From contig OY725501.1 in NCBI GenBank assembly GCA_963281255.1, positions 3,883,674 through 3,947,673 of the forward strand: a stretch of 64,000 nt of DNA, in the 5' to 3' direction. The notes under the pieces were generated by a model. That model saw only the letters and a program-made list of their open reading frames with translations, had not been told where the DNA came from and made no database searches. Positions 41,501 through 52,185 of this stretch are shown here, one piece after another (position 1 is the stretch's first letter; each line of letters starts with the position of its first letter). The DNA is from Aphrocallistes beatrix. Lineage: Eukaryota > Porifera > Hexactinellida > Sceptrulophora > Aphrocallistidae. The translations under genes and the position numbers were made by a program.

Positions 41501-44500
41501 ATATTTTCAAAATGAATATTTAATCAACCATGAACACAAAATATGTAATAATTATATAGTTGATAATAACAGCATTAATTTAGCGGTTTTAGGATTAAAT
41601 ATACTAAGCAATCCATGGTACTAATTTTTTGGTGACTGCCATTGCCTTATGTATAGAATGCTATGGTCCAGGTTTTGATAATATTTGTCTCTGCCTGGAA
41701 AATCGAACGTACTAATATCGTTAAAATGCTATGAAATAATAGTTATTGACTTGATATAAGTGCAGCATAAGCAATACTACTTATACTTATTTCAAATTCC
41801 TAGAGTATGCATTATATTTATATTTTAAAGTTTAAAGGTGTCTAGAATTGGGCTGATGGCACTAATAGTAGCTATACTAATTGGAATGCTAATAGGGCTG
41901 ATAATTATCTTGGTAATCAAGATTGTGTGGAGAAAAATTTTATGTACAGCCCTAAATGGGAGGATGACTGTTGTTGTAATTCGAGAAATTACTTCTGCAG
42001 TGCTAAAGGTAAATTTTGAAATGTCTATTATACATATATCAATAATATAAATGAAATACTATCTCTTGAAGTGTAGAACCCATATAATAATATACATTTT
42101 TATTTATCAATTAATAATAATCTTGATAGATAAAAATGGTTATAAAAGTGAGAATTGTTTGATGTCTAATTGATTTCTAGTGATTCCGTTTCAAATAAAA
42201 ATAAATGAATCATTCATTACTGCTAACAATGCAAGCATCTTTCAAGACGCTACTCTCTATTGCATCACAGAGAACAGGAACACTCCACAAGTGAAATGGA
42301 GCTATGTAGATCTAGATGGGAACAGATCAGTCCTCAGTAGCTCAACTGATGTCACTACAGGAGTTAGCGTTCTGACTGTAACCACTGATAATCCAGGCTA
42401 CTACTCGTGTGAAGTCACTCAACAAGGAGTCAGTAAGATCTATGGAATCTTGTTAAATGATCCTTCACTGTTAACAGGTACTGTATCATTAGAATATTCA
42501 TAGGAACAGGACCCGGGGCTGGACTCTCAGCCTCCTTCATGTATTCTAAGATATCCTGAGACATAATGCAAAATATGGATATTCCCGTAATCCCTCTAGA
42601 AGTGCCATTACAGTACACCCTCGCTAATTCGAACACTTCATTCTTACAGTCCGAGCACCCAAAAAATAATTTTATTTGCCTTTATGCTTTGAATCAACGT
42701 TTATAACATTGTATCTTTCAATAAGTTTGAGAATCCTCGTTAAAAAAGCGATCGTAACAAAGTAATATCCTAATTTTCTAACAATAAGAATTTATTGCTG
42801 TTATTACCTCTCTAAATTAGTGATATTTCACCAATCGGAACAAATTCACTAATCCAAACGATTTTGTATGATCAAATCTTTCATAAAGCATTATTAGTTT
42901 TTTTTCTCTTTAGTACCAGTGAATACATCCACCTACACTTACACAGTGGGAATAGACAGAACAGATATTCAACTTCTCTGTCAGATTGAATCTTACTCAC
43001 TTCAGAGCTTCAGATGGAAAAGATTCAACTCAACAATTCTAAACTCAAATCCACTCAATATTAGTAATGAGCTGCTCAGTTTAGGTAACAGTCAAGAGTT
43101 GCAGTGTATTGATACAGATACTGGAAACTTGATTTCACACATAGAACTTGTAATTCAAGGTAAATTATTCCATATTCTCCTTTCAATAAGTAGTATGAAA
43201 CTCTCATTAGAATACAAACCGTGGAATTATTAAAACTGTATGCCATACACCAAATTCTTCATTAGTTGAAAATTTACACAATATAAAGAGTGTTCTAAGT
43301 ATCAAGTTATGTTCCAATCAAGTTCACTTGATTTCTCAGGATTATCTAGATCAGGAGTCTTCAACCTGCTGCTCGTCCATACTAGAACATCTCATGTAAA
43401 ATAGCTGTACTAAAATCCTAAAGTTAAATATTCAAAAATATTATTAGCTTAATTTAATGAATCCATTCCTAAGAAGCACATTGGTTTTGTTAAATCTTTC
43501 CTCAATCTTTACTAACTATTTTATATGTACTGTATTTTGAACTCAAGGTCCTCCCATAATAACGCTCATCACCGGATCTATCCAATCATTTTCTCTCCTA
43601 CCTCCTAATATGAACTCAGCTTCTGTCACTGTTCTGGCACATAATGTAGTTCTGAGTACTAATCTAGCTGGGAGATGGCAGAGACCTGATAACAGCTCTG
43701 TAGCATCCAACACTCTTACCTTCTCTACTTTCTATGTCACTCTGGGAGGAGTGTACAAGTTCTATGTTGACAATTGGGATGGACAGCAGACACTAGCTAT
43801 CCAATTGAATATCTCAGTAATGCTAGGTAAGTCGAATTTTTATGATACAAAGCACTAAACCAGTGGTTCCCAACCTGGGGTCCATGGACCCCTTAGTGGT
43901 CCACAGAAGATGTCAGGGGGTCCACAGGATTCGAAATTTTGTATTACGGTTAATAGGAGGGGGTCCACAGAATATAGGAAAATTGCTATAAGGGGTCCAC
44001 AGTCAAAAAAGGTAGAAAAACGCTGCACTAAACCGTATCAACTGTAATAGTACAAGATGAAAGTTATTCTGAAGAGGCAATGCTGTTCAGAATTTAAGTC
44101 TTAATCGGGACCTAGAAAGCGATCAAGAAACAACGTGATTACTTCTCGATTTGGTTTATTTCTAGGATCAAATGAAACAACACATCCTAGTACAACAGCA
44201 ACTATCACGAACCTAACTCCCCAGATCACATTCCCAGACACAAACTTAACGAGAATATTAAATGGAACTGGCGTTGTTATTGGCAGTATTGAATGCGTTG
44301 CTACTGGAGTACCGCTACCAGACATATACTGGACAAGAGATTTCACGTCGAAATTCATCGATTCGCCAATACTTCAAGTCAACATCACAGATCTAGCAAA
44401 CGATGGAGATAAAATATTATATTGCGTTGCAGAGAATGTAGCGGGGAGAGATGTTGCATCTGTCACTTATGAACTCGAATTAACCGTTGAAACCATTCAG

Positions 44501-47500
44501 GAAAATTTAGAAGAAATCAGCGATGAGTTGAATAGTGTAGAATCCATTTCTGATGAGAGATCTGGACAAACTGCAGATCTTGCTAAGGTTGTTATTGATG
44601 CTGTTAACAGTGATGGTGGAATCACGAGTGAAAATAAGAGTATGATATTAGTGGATGCTGCAATAGTGACAGAATTGATCATTAATAAGACGAACGGGAC
44701 ATTCAGTAGCGAGACAGCTGAAAAGATCACTGGGCTGTTGAGTAGTATCGTGAATGGGAGTTCATTCTTGCAAGAATCAGACCCGATGAATATGATGCAG
44801 GTACTTAACTCTATTTATGCCTATTAATTTTTCTATTCTACAAGTACAATCGCCTAAAGATATATTTTCATCATTTTCGTCCTTAATCATTATAAAAAAG
44901 GTGATCATTATGTCACAATTCCATGATTATTCGACGAAATAATTATCGCTAGGAAAAGGTTTCTACTTTTGTTTTTTTTTTGTTAAATGCTAAAATGTAT
45001 CCATCGAATTTGCTGTGTGTTCACAATAACTTGTCAATTCGTTTCTCTAGCAACAATCAGAACAAACCATTTCAACCATACCTACAGCATTGGCTTTAAC
45101 GTTAAATACACTGGAGAGGTTTTCACAGCGACTCAGCGAGGACTTAACGGAAAGTAGAGAAGTTGACACTGTTAGAACGGTAGAGTCACAATTGATCACA
45201 ATTATAGTACAAAACGTTGCTCTAAACAGTAGCGGTGATGATAGTGATACAAAAGCAGAAATTGTTCTCCCGAAGAAGAGTTCTGAAGATGTGCAGTATT
45301 CAGTTATGGTAACACTCCCAACAAATCTTGCTTTCGATCTATCAACAGATGGAATAAGTCTAGCGGTAAGTCAATACCATAGCGAGGGTTTGTATTGAGC
45401 AAAATTAACGTAACCAATTGAATTAACAGATATTTAAAGCTAAAATCATGGATACTTGGAAATATGTAATTCCAAATATATATATGACAAATTTTTGCAT
45501 TGTTGACTCTCATTAATTCACTAGAAAGTATCGTTTAGTAATTTGGTTTTCAGATATTAATAGATCATAGAATAGTTTTAAATTGTCAAAACAGTGGCAA
45601 AGTCAGGTGATATTATTCAATCAGTCAGTTCAGCGATAAGAACTGTATAGCAAATTCAGGAATTGCGTTAATATTCTACCAACATACTTTTTCAAGATCG
45701 CTACTTCGATTACTAAAAGAATTGTGATTAACAACTCAGAATCCAAAGATGAAAATGGATTCGGGCAGTCTACTCAAGGTAGTGATATTCTGACAATCGC
45801 TTTAGAAGGACAGTTTGGAATCATTGAATTAACTGAAAATGTAAGTTTTACTGAACCAAAATTAATTATTTAATACGCATGATATTTCACCAAATCTGGT
45901 ATCAGTGAACTCCGGTTAAAAGAAAGAAATCCTAGAGAAGAAAGCAATTCAAGAGTTGATCTGTCTTTGAAGTGCTATTTACAACTTGGCTCACATTTTT
46001 GTATCCTAATAATTTTTGCTATTAGCTTTCCAAATAAGTAAAAGTGAGCTGAGCATTTCTCCCGCGAATCAATTAAAGTATCATAGAATGATGTGAATGT
46101 ACAATTAATACTTAACTTTATTTATCTCATCTTTAGGCTACACTCTCATTCGATGTATATTCTAGGAAACCTTCTCTAAGTACTTGTGTGTTCTTGGATG
46201 GGACAAATTGGGTCAGTAACGGTCTGGACACAGAACAAAAGAATCAAAATTTCACAAACTGTATAACTTCCCACTTCACAAGTTTCGCAGTGTTCGTTAC
46301 TCCTCACGAAATTGAGAAAAGTCCTGGTGAATCAATTGCACTTTCTGTCATTAGTTATATGTTCGTTGGCATCTCGTTCATCTCACTCTTAATATCTCTC
46401 ATCTTATTCATCGTAGTAAGAAAACCATTTTTTAAAGTGGAGACTAACATTGTTTACTTCAACTATTGCCTATCTATGCTTCTCGCCACTGGACTGTTCA
46501 TGCTTGGTATTCAAGTTGGTACATATAACATTGTGCTATGTAAGATCATTGCATTCCTACTCCACTACTCATGGCTGGCAGTGTTTACCTGGACCCTTTG
46601 CATTGGAATTCTCATCCTGCATAAGATCGTTATTGGTGAGTGTAAATAATTTCTGGTTTTGAATTTGTATAACTTTTCTAACTCCACCATCTATTTCATT
46701 TGCTCCCCAATTTTAAGGAACATTATTCCAAATGGAACAAGTGAAACCATTAATATTCAATGGAATTTATGTTTATTTTCTATAATCTTTTGGATAATAT
46801 ACAATTTTTGAAAATATTTTTTCTAATTTAGGTGTATTATCTACAAGGAAAATATATAGGTATCTCATGCTTTTCGGTTGGATAGTCCCTCTTCTCATTC
46901 CAATCATCACCATAGCTGTTGCAAGAGATTATTACGTGGATGCCAGCAAGCATTGTTTCCTCAACGTCATAGGAGGCGTCATTTGGGCTTTCATTGCACC
47001 CATTTGCACCATGATCTTGATTAATACCATCTTCTTGATAATTTCGATCATCCAAATCATCCAAACTAGATATGTCGCTATAAAGGATGATACTCGAAGG
47101 ATCGTTAAGGATGCACTGATCACTGGGTTGGTGCTAACGCCTGTGCTTGGATTGCCTTGGTTGATTCTAATCTTCAACGTTGCAATCCAGCATTCCGTTC
47201 TTGAGTGGGTTTTCATCATCGTCAATGGCCTGATGGGGCTAGTCTTCCTCCTCGTAGTTGTCCTCAGGAATAAAGAAGTGTTGGCAGTTTTCAAGAAAAA
47301 GGAGAAATACACAATTCCAAATGTACAAATAATTCCTAAACATAACACCTCAAGCTCTGCCACTATGGGTTCCATGATCTGCAGCCGATTCAAGAAAAAT
47401 ACTCCAGAGGGACAATTCGCTAAGGAATCCCAACTGAAGTGGTGTGGTACAATTGGTAAGTTATTTCCTATAAAACTAATACATACTTGTTGATTAGTCA

Positions 47501-48252
47501 GAGTATTGTATAACTGCATCAGTGATATAGAAATAGTTTTTAATTTTTGGCTGTGTGTAAGAGCTGACATTCACAAAGTGATTTGAATTGAACATACATT
47601 AGATTATGTCCTGGAATAACGTCTTTATGCTGGTGATACTTTGATCATATAAACCTGAAAAAGAGTGGCAACTTTTTAATTAAAAAATGAACTTCCTGGA
47701 ATAACCTGGTCACAGCCTACTACTCATACGTCCAGAATCCAGCTGACGAGTATTGAAGTAGGACTAGATGTCTCTGTCTTTATGCTGGTGATACTTTGAT
47801 CATATAAACCTGAAAAAGAGTGGCAACTTTTTAATTAAAAAATGAACTTCCTGGAATAACCTGGTAACAGCCTACTACTCATACGTCCTAAGGATAACTT
47901 TCTCATTATAAATTATTTTTCCTAAAATTTAATCTTTTTAGAATTGAAATCAGTGACTAGATCTTCTAATAATGTTGAAGAAAACATCTATGAAGTAGAC
48001 TCTGATGTGAAAGAGACGTTTAATACTTCTGGACATGGAAAGAAAGTTCAAAGTACTTTGGTTCTTGAAAACACTGCAATAACTGGCGCTAAATTGGAAG
48101 ATGTTCCAATCCACAAGAACATATCTTTAGTGGAGATGGCGGGTGAAGTGCACACCAATCCAATGTATCTTCAAACTCCAGTTAGTGCTCTGAGTGAAAC
48201 GAATGAAATTTACTCTGACATTGCAGATGTGACTGAATCGGACACTCAATGA
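38463..48252 (+). CDS. Gene D: lectin/Ig adhesion GPCR (complete)
   Basis: Eleven exons: 38463-38523, 38613-38999, 42181-42477, 42914-43159, 43548-43826, 44166-44800, 45051-45365, 45697-45840, 46137-46635, 46832-47455 and 47942-48252. They join in frame to 1265 codons plus TGA. Order is signal peptide, CTLD (QPD motif), Ig (lectin-linked a), Ig b, Ig c, membrane-proximal Ig, GAIN, GPS (HFT), 7TM and tyrosine tail. From the c exon on it is a close copy of gene A and gene F, while its 5' end matches gene E. It looks like a hybrid of an A-type GPCR and a lectin-receptor front end. The second intron holds a 2.6-kb transposon and a CTLD remnant. Confidence 0.86.
38613..38999 (+). CDS. Gene D C-type lectin exon
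   Basis: 129-codon CTLD (SGCDLITNENKCFSYF, WGGDLASIANAG, WIGLNDIGTEG, QPDNSGNEDC, TWNDLRC). QPD and WND are intact, fitting Ca2+-dependent sugar binding. Phase 1-1, donor gtgagt. Confidence 0.86.
39048..41665. mobile_element. 2618-bp TIR element carrying a minisatellite
   Basis: Perfect 34-bp terminal inverted repeats (39048-39081 and 41632-41665, starting CATAGCATTCTATACATAAG). They are flanked by an identical 7-bp direct repeat GTCCAGG (39041-39047 and 41666-41672). No transposase-length ORF is inside, so it is non-autonomous. Superfamily not recognised. It sits in gene D intron 2. Confidence 0.88.
39349..40354. repeat. 23-bp minisatellite, about 44 units
   Basis: Tandem array of acttgacttagcttgagagacag, with 21- to 23-bp variants (gagacag, gaaagacag, gagaaacag). 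Every frame checked on either strand meets stops, so it is non-coding. It lies inside the 2618-bp TIR element. Confidence 0.93.
41846..42008 (+). pseudogene. C-type lectin exon remnant in gene D intron 2
   Basis: The second half of a CTLD only (WADGTNSSYTNWNANRADN to NYFCSAK). The donor is present but the first half and an in-phase acceptor are missing; a TAG lies in the expected frame just before it. Confidence 0.7.
42181..42477 (+). CDS. Gene D Ig exon 1, lectin-linked a type
   Basis: VIPFQIKINESFI, TLYCITENRNTPQVKWSYVD and DNPGYYSCEV. 99 codons, phase 1-1. Confidence 0.84.
42914..43159 (+). CDS. Gene D Ig exon 2, diverged type b
   Basis: YTYTVGIDRTDIQLLCQIE, FRWKRFNST and QELQCIDTD. Shorter than other b exons (82 codons), phase 1-1. 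Not part of the homogenised group. Confidence 0.83.
43548..43826 (+). CDS. Gene D Ig exon 3, type c
   Basis: Cysteine-free cassette (GPPIITLITGSIQSF, TVLAHN, TLGGVYKFYVDNWDG), 93 codons. Closest in length and position to the last c exon of gene A. Phase 1-1. Confidence 0.85.
43861..44025. mobile_element. hAT-like MITE with perfect 8-bp target duplication
   Basis: 165 bp, starting CAGTGGTTCCCAACC and ending GGTAGAAAAACGCTG (imperfect inverted ends). It is flanked by CACTAAAC at 43853-43860 and 44026-44033. The equivalent gene A intron (near 12841) has aagcactaga with no insertion. Confidence 0.88.
44166..44800 (+). CDS. Gene D membrane-proximal Ig plus start of GAIN
   Basis: Same length and borders as 13420-14054 (ECVATGVPLPDIYW, ILYCVAENVAG, ENLEEISDELNS). 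Phase 1 in, 0 out. Confidence 0.85.
45051..45365 (+). CDS. Gene D GAIN exon 2
   Basis: 105-codon phase 0-0 exon matching 14327-14641 (TLERFSQRLSEDL, VQYSVMVTLPTNLAF). Confidence 0.82.
45697..45840 (+). CDS. Gene D GAIN exon 3
   Basis: 48-codon phase 0-0 exon (IATSITKRI to GIIELTEN), equivalent to 15001-15144. Confidence 0.82.
46137..46635 (+). CDS. Gene D GPS and TM1-TM3
   Basis: GPS with STCVFLDGTNW and FTNCITSHFTSFAV (cleavage motif HFT), then three helices. Same 499-nt length and phases as gene A. Confidence 0.88.
46832..47455 (+). CDS. Gene D TM4-TM7
   Basis: Four helices as in gene A. One extra codon near the end (LKWCGTIG). 208 codons, phase 1-1. Confidence 0.88.
47621..47842 (-). 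repeat. FN3 exon fragments captured in a gene D intron
   Basis: 47732-47842 matches the minus-strand 5' part of the gene E FN3 exon with its acceptor and upstream intron (52112-52210). 47621-47690 is a shorter copy of the same. Both lie within a local duplication of the intron sequence cctggaataacctggtaaca. Confidence 0.8.
47942..48252 (+). CDS. Gene D cytoplasmic tail exon
   Basis: Hydrophilic tail with NIYEVD, PMYLQT and EIYSDIAD, ending TGA. Aligns with the gene A and F tails. Confidence 0.83.
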
Positions 48253-49267
48253 CCATTTTAGACAGATGATGAGGAAATTGTGTATGAATCACCTCAATCT
48301 GTTGTTGAAACTCTTTTTTCAGAAAAATTAACTAACTTTCATGTAAAAGTACATACTTCAATGTGCCAAACTTTTTTTTTTCTAACTGGCTACTTTTACT
48401 TTTGTCCCATGATTGGATATTTTTGTATTATTGTGTGTAGTAAGAATACTAATGTATAACCTGTCTTAACCTCACTCAACTCGTATAAAGTTGAATATGC
48501 AATACGATTTGTCAAGGATTTTTACTGTAGCGTATTTCGCATGCACCATGTACATCATTTACAGCTTCAATCTTACAATAGGAAACTTGCACTTACTCCA
48601 CTTTATGATAGTTTTGTATGTATGCCTACTACTTTTGTAATAATATGATCAAACTTGACAATTCACAATTTATACATTACTTCAACCTATTAGGATACAT
48701 GTATCAGGTTACATACAAATAATATAACCAGAACCAGGGACGCCAACTTTGGGAATCATTTGCCAATTGATGAGGCTTCTCACTATGGGTGAGTTGTTTA
48801 AAATAAATTGGAATGCTCATCAAAATGTTCGCAAATTCTTGCGTTGCTAAGGAAATATATTTTGACTACTTGGTCAATAATTATATCCCGAAAACTTCTT
48901 TGCTGTATATTTCTTATTGGTAAAACTTTGCATCTGGCAACAACTAAAATATTTACACCTTAGACAAAAAGCGTTGAATTGTAATAACCAATAAGGATCT
49001 AGACATAACCCTTTAATTTGTATATTATATACATATATACATATGTAGTTGCAATGGAGAATCTTTGAGAGAGTAAATATAATTTAATTACATTGGGTCA
49101 AAATAGAGACTAAATCCTAAACATACTACATCAATAACTACAATGAGAAGAAAATGTGTACATAGTTAGAAATTTCTTTCGACATAAATTCACATAAACT
49201 TAATCCTCACAGATTTGAATTAGTTTTTCTTAAGACACATTCAGTAACAGCCAATTAGCTTACACGT
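48253..49267. other. Region between converging genes D and E
   Basis: 3' flanks of gene D (plus) and the gene E tandem copy (minus). The first 400 bp match the gene A 3' flank. 48718-48775 matches 37265-37320. No gene seen. Confidence 0.55.
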
Positions 49268-50019
49268 CTATTTTATAGAATTTTCTTTTGAGAAAGTCTC
49301 TCCAATACCCACATAAGAATTTTGCGTCTCAACAAAGCTCTCCTTGGGTGTCACGTCTATATCCATATATATAGAATCAGATTCGAGTTGGTTGGCGTGT
49401 TCATTAGCTTCATACAACTCAAGATCAGCACTTGCTTGATTAGCATGTGCTTGCAGGGTCTGCACAGTTTTCTGATCATCAACTCTATCTTCTCTTTCCT
49501 TGGACTTCCTACAGTAGCAAAATACAACAGAGAGAATTATGACGAATAGAGTGAAGAGAAGGATGTATATTATTGATACAACTACCACTGTGTAAGCTAT
49601 CTCAGAAGTAAACTGGGAGTTTGAGGATATAGGGAGTTCGGTTGTCATTGGAGTTAGTGATGTATTTGTGATCGGTGTTAAGGTGCTTGGGGTGGATGTT
49701 ACCTCAGTTGTCAATGGAGATGGACAATTCGGTATCGTGATTAGATGGAATGTTTGAAGATAAAAGGTTTGTATCAGTGAATACTCTAGATTAACTTCTA
49801 TTCTGATTGGATATTCTACATTTGGTAGTAGTCCAGTTATGTTGTAAAATAGAGAAGTTGTGATCCCAGCCAATACTTCTACTCCAGCAGTATTGTAGTA
49901 CACTGAGAATGTCTCGTTGGAGTTTGCTGACTGATTATAGAGCAGAATCCAGCTGACGAGTATTGAAGTAGGACTAGATGTCTCTGTCTTTATGCTGGTG
50001 ATACTTTGATCATATAAAC
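49268..50019 (-). CDS. FN3-TM-tail exon, downstream duplicate of gene E last exon
   Basis: An intact 250-codon exon in phase 1: FN3-like domain (SILVSWILLYNQSANSNETF), Ser/Thr stalk, TM helix (VVVVSIIYILLFTLFVIILS), CYC and an acidic tail with SIYMDI (49358-49375), which fits the ITIM consensus. It is a near copy of 51431-52185. It could serve as an alternative last exon of gene E or be a non-expressed duplicate; the c exon before it is damaged. Confidence 0.65.
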
Positions 50020-50338
50020 CTAGAGAAGAATGGCAAACTTTTAAATAAAAAAAGGACTATTTTTAATGAATCTAAGGAGATTGACTGATTGCTATGCAAT
50101 ATTGAAAAACAGTTGATTAGAGAACATGAGAGTTGCCAAAGATTTTTCCATGAGCTATTATCTTCAATTGATCAAACTACAAATTGCCCGTAAAGGCACA
50201 ACCAATCTTGACTTATAGCCTCCCGGAGACAATGTAATTATAATGTCATTGGTGCATTGGGATGGTAAGGCCAAATGAGAAAGAAAATCTGACACCAGAT
50301 CAGATACAAAATATTCAGATTAAAATTATTGACTTTAC

Positions 50339-50568
50339 CCAATTGTCAACATAGAACTTGTAGACTCCTCCCTGAGTGACATAGAAAGTTGAGAAGGTAA
50401 GAGTGTTGGATGCTACAGAGATGTTATCAGGTCTCTGCCATCTCCCAGCTAGATTAGTACTCAGAACTACATTCTGTGTCCGAACAGTAACAGAAGCTGA
50501 GTTCATGTTAGGAGGTAGGAGAGAAAATGGTTGGATAGATCCACTGTTCAGTGTTATTAAAGGAGGAC
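50339..50568 (-). pseudogene. Type c Ig exon with lost 3' end
   Basis: Matches the c cassette to DNW. About 50 bp containing the exon end and donor are then deleted relative to 52507-52782. A cryptic gtaaag follows but would join in the wrong phase, reaching TAA in the next exon. Confidence 0.72.
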
Positions 50569-50914
50569 CTGAGAAAAGAAATAAAGCGGAGATTAATTAG
50601 ATGCACTGATTTTGTCCAATTCCTATCAAACAATTATATTAAACTTCGGTTGTGATATTAAATCCCACAATTTCATTGGTCATCACCTTTTGTCACGTTC
50701 ACCCAATCAGATTTCAAGTTTAGAGAGTGATTATAACTAGCCTAAATGTTTGTGTAAGATCAAATCCCTATTGGTTAATAATTCCAGTCAGTTCTAATGT
50801 CATATTCCTGGATTCTGATTAGATACTACAATTTGAGCAGACGGACGTTACATGCATCTATATATAAACTAGGAGCTGCACTAGCACAAAAAATACCTTG
50901 CACAGTATATTATG

Positions 50915-51300
50915 TTAATAAATTGAGCCTAAATATATATATCCCATTACATTTTTATTCCACTATAGCCCGAGATTTTCTTTTCCGTAGGTAACAACAA
51001 TAGCTGTAAATATATCTGTTATTTGAGCATCTAGGATTTAAAGGATTTTCTGGGGGTTCTGGGGGTAAGCCTCTTGACCCCCCAGGTTTTATTCTATCTT
51101 ACTTGGCGCCGATGTGTGGATGTTATCTCAGGGGAATCTGAGCTAAGAAATAAAGCGACATAGAGGGAGTGCTCCTACCAGACATGAGGGTCATTACATA
51201 AGTAGTTAATGACACAATGTGGTCGAAACAGCGCAGCCCAAGCAAACTTGTACTGAGTAATGAAACTGTACATTTTGATCATAATTTATCTAAAACTTTT
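50915..51300. other. Spacer between the two gene E terminal units
   Basis: No gene. It begins where the duplicate breaks inside a b exon (accttgcacagtata) and contains a weak R1-like end near 51220-51252. Confidence 0.45.
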
Positions 51301-51430
51301 ATCAGTAAAACAATCTAATAAACAAAACAATCTAAAATCAATACAAATAAATTCACACAAACTTATTTCTCACAGTTTTGATTAGTTTTTCAAGAAGACA
51401 CACTAAGTAACAGCCAATTAGCTTACACGT

Positions 51431-52185
51431 TTATTTTAAAGGATTTTCTTTTGAGAAAGTCTCTCCAATACCCACATAAGAATTTTGCGTCGTCTCAACT
51501 ATGCTCTCCTTGGGTGTCACGTCTATATCCATATATATAGAATCGGATTCGAGTTGGTTGGCGTGTTCATTAGCTTCATACAACTCAAGATCAGCACTTG
51601 CTTGATTAGCATGTGCTTGCAGGGTCTGCACAGTTTTCTGATCATCAACTCTATCTTCTCTTTCCTTGGACTTCCTACAGTAGCAAAATACAACAGAGAG
51701 AATAATGATGAATAGAGTGAAGAGAAGGATGTATATTATTGATACAACTACCACTGTGTAAGCTATCTCAGAAGTAAACTGAGAGTTTGAGGATATAGGG
51801 AGTTCGGTTGTCATTGGAGTTAGTGATGTATTTGTGATCGGTGGTAAGGTGGTTGTGGTTGATGTTACCTCAGTTGTCAATGGAGATGGACAATTCGGTA
51901 TCGTGATCAGATGGAATGTTTGAAGATAAAAGGTTTGTATCAGTGAATACTCTAGATTAACTTCTATTCTGATTGGATATTCTACATTTGGTAGTAGTCC
52001 AGTTATGTTGTAAAATAGAGAAGTTGTGATCCCAGCCAATACTTCTACTCCAGCAGTACTGTAGTACACTGATAATGTCTCGTCGGAGTTTGCTGACTGA
52101 TTATAGAGCAGAATCCAGCTGACGAGTATTGAAGTAGGACTAGATGTCTCTGTCTTTATGCTGGTGATACTTTGATCATATAAAC
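51431..52185 (-). CDS. Gene E FN3, stalk, TM and tail exon
   Basis: FN3-like domain, Ser/Thr stalk (TTEVTSTTTTLPPITNTS), TM helix and acidic tail with LYEANEHAN, SIYMDI and NSYVGI, ending at 51431. 251 codons after phase 1 entry. Confidence 0.83.

Noticed and set aside
42608-42850. Possible pogo-like element (cagtacaccctcgctaattc).
   Set aside because: Only the left end is convincing. The right side (aattcactaatccaaac) does not pair as an inverted repeat.
46932-47570. 212-codon minus-strand ORF opposite gene D TM4-TM7.
   Set aside because: It is a shadow of the hydrophobic 7TM exon; the plus-strand frame has the conserved GPCR motifs and splice sites.
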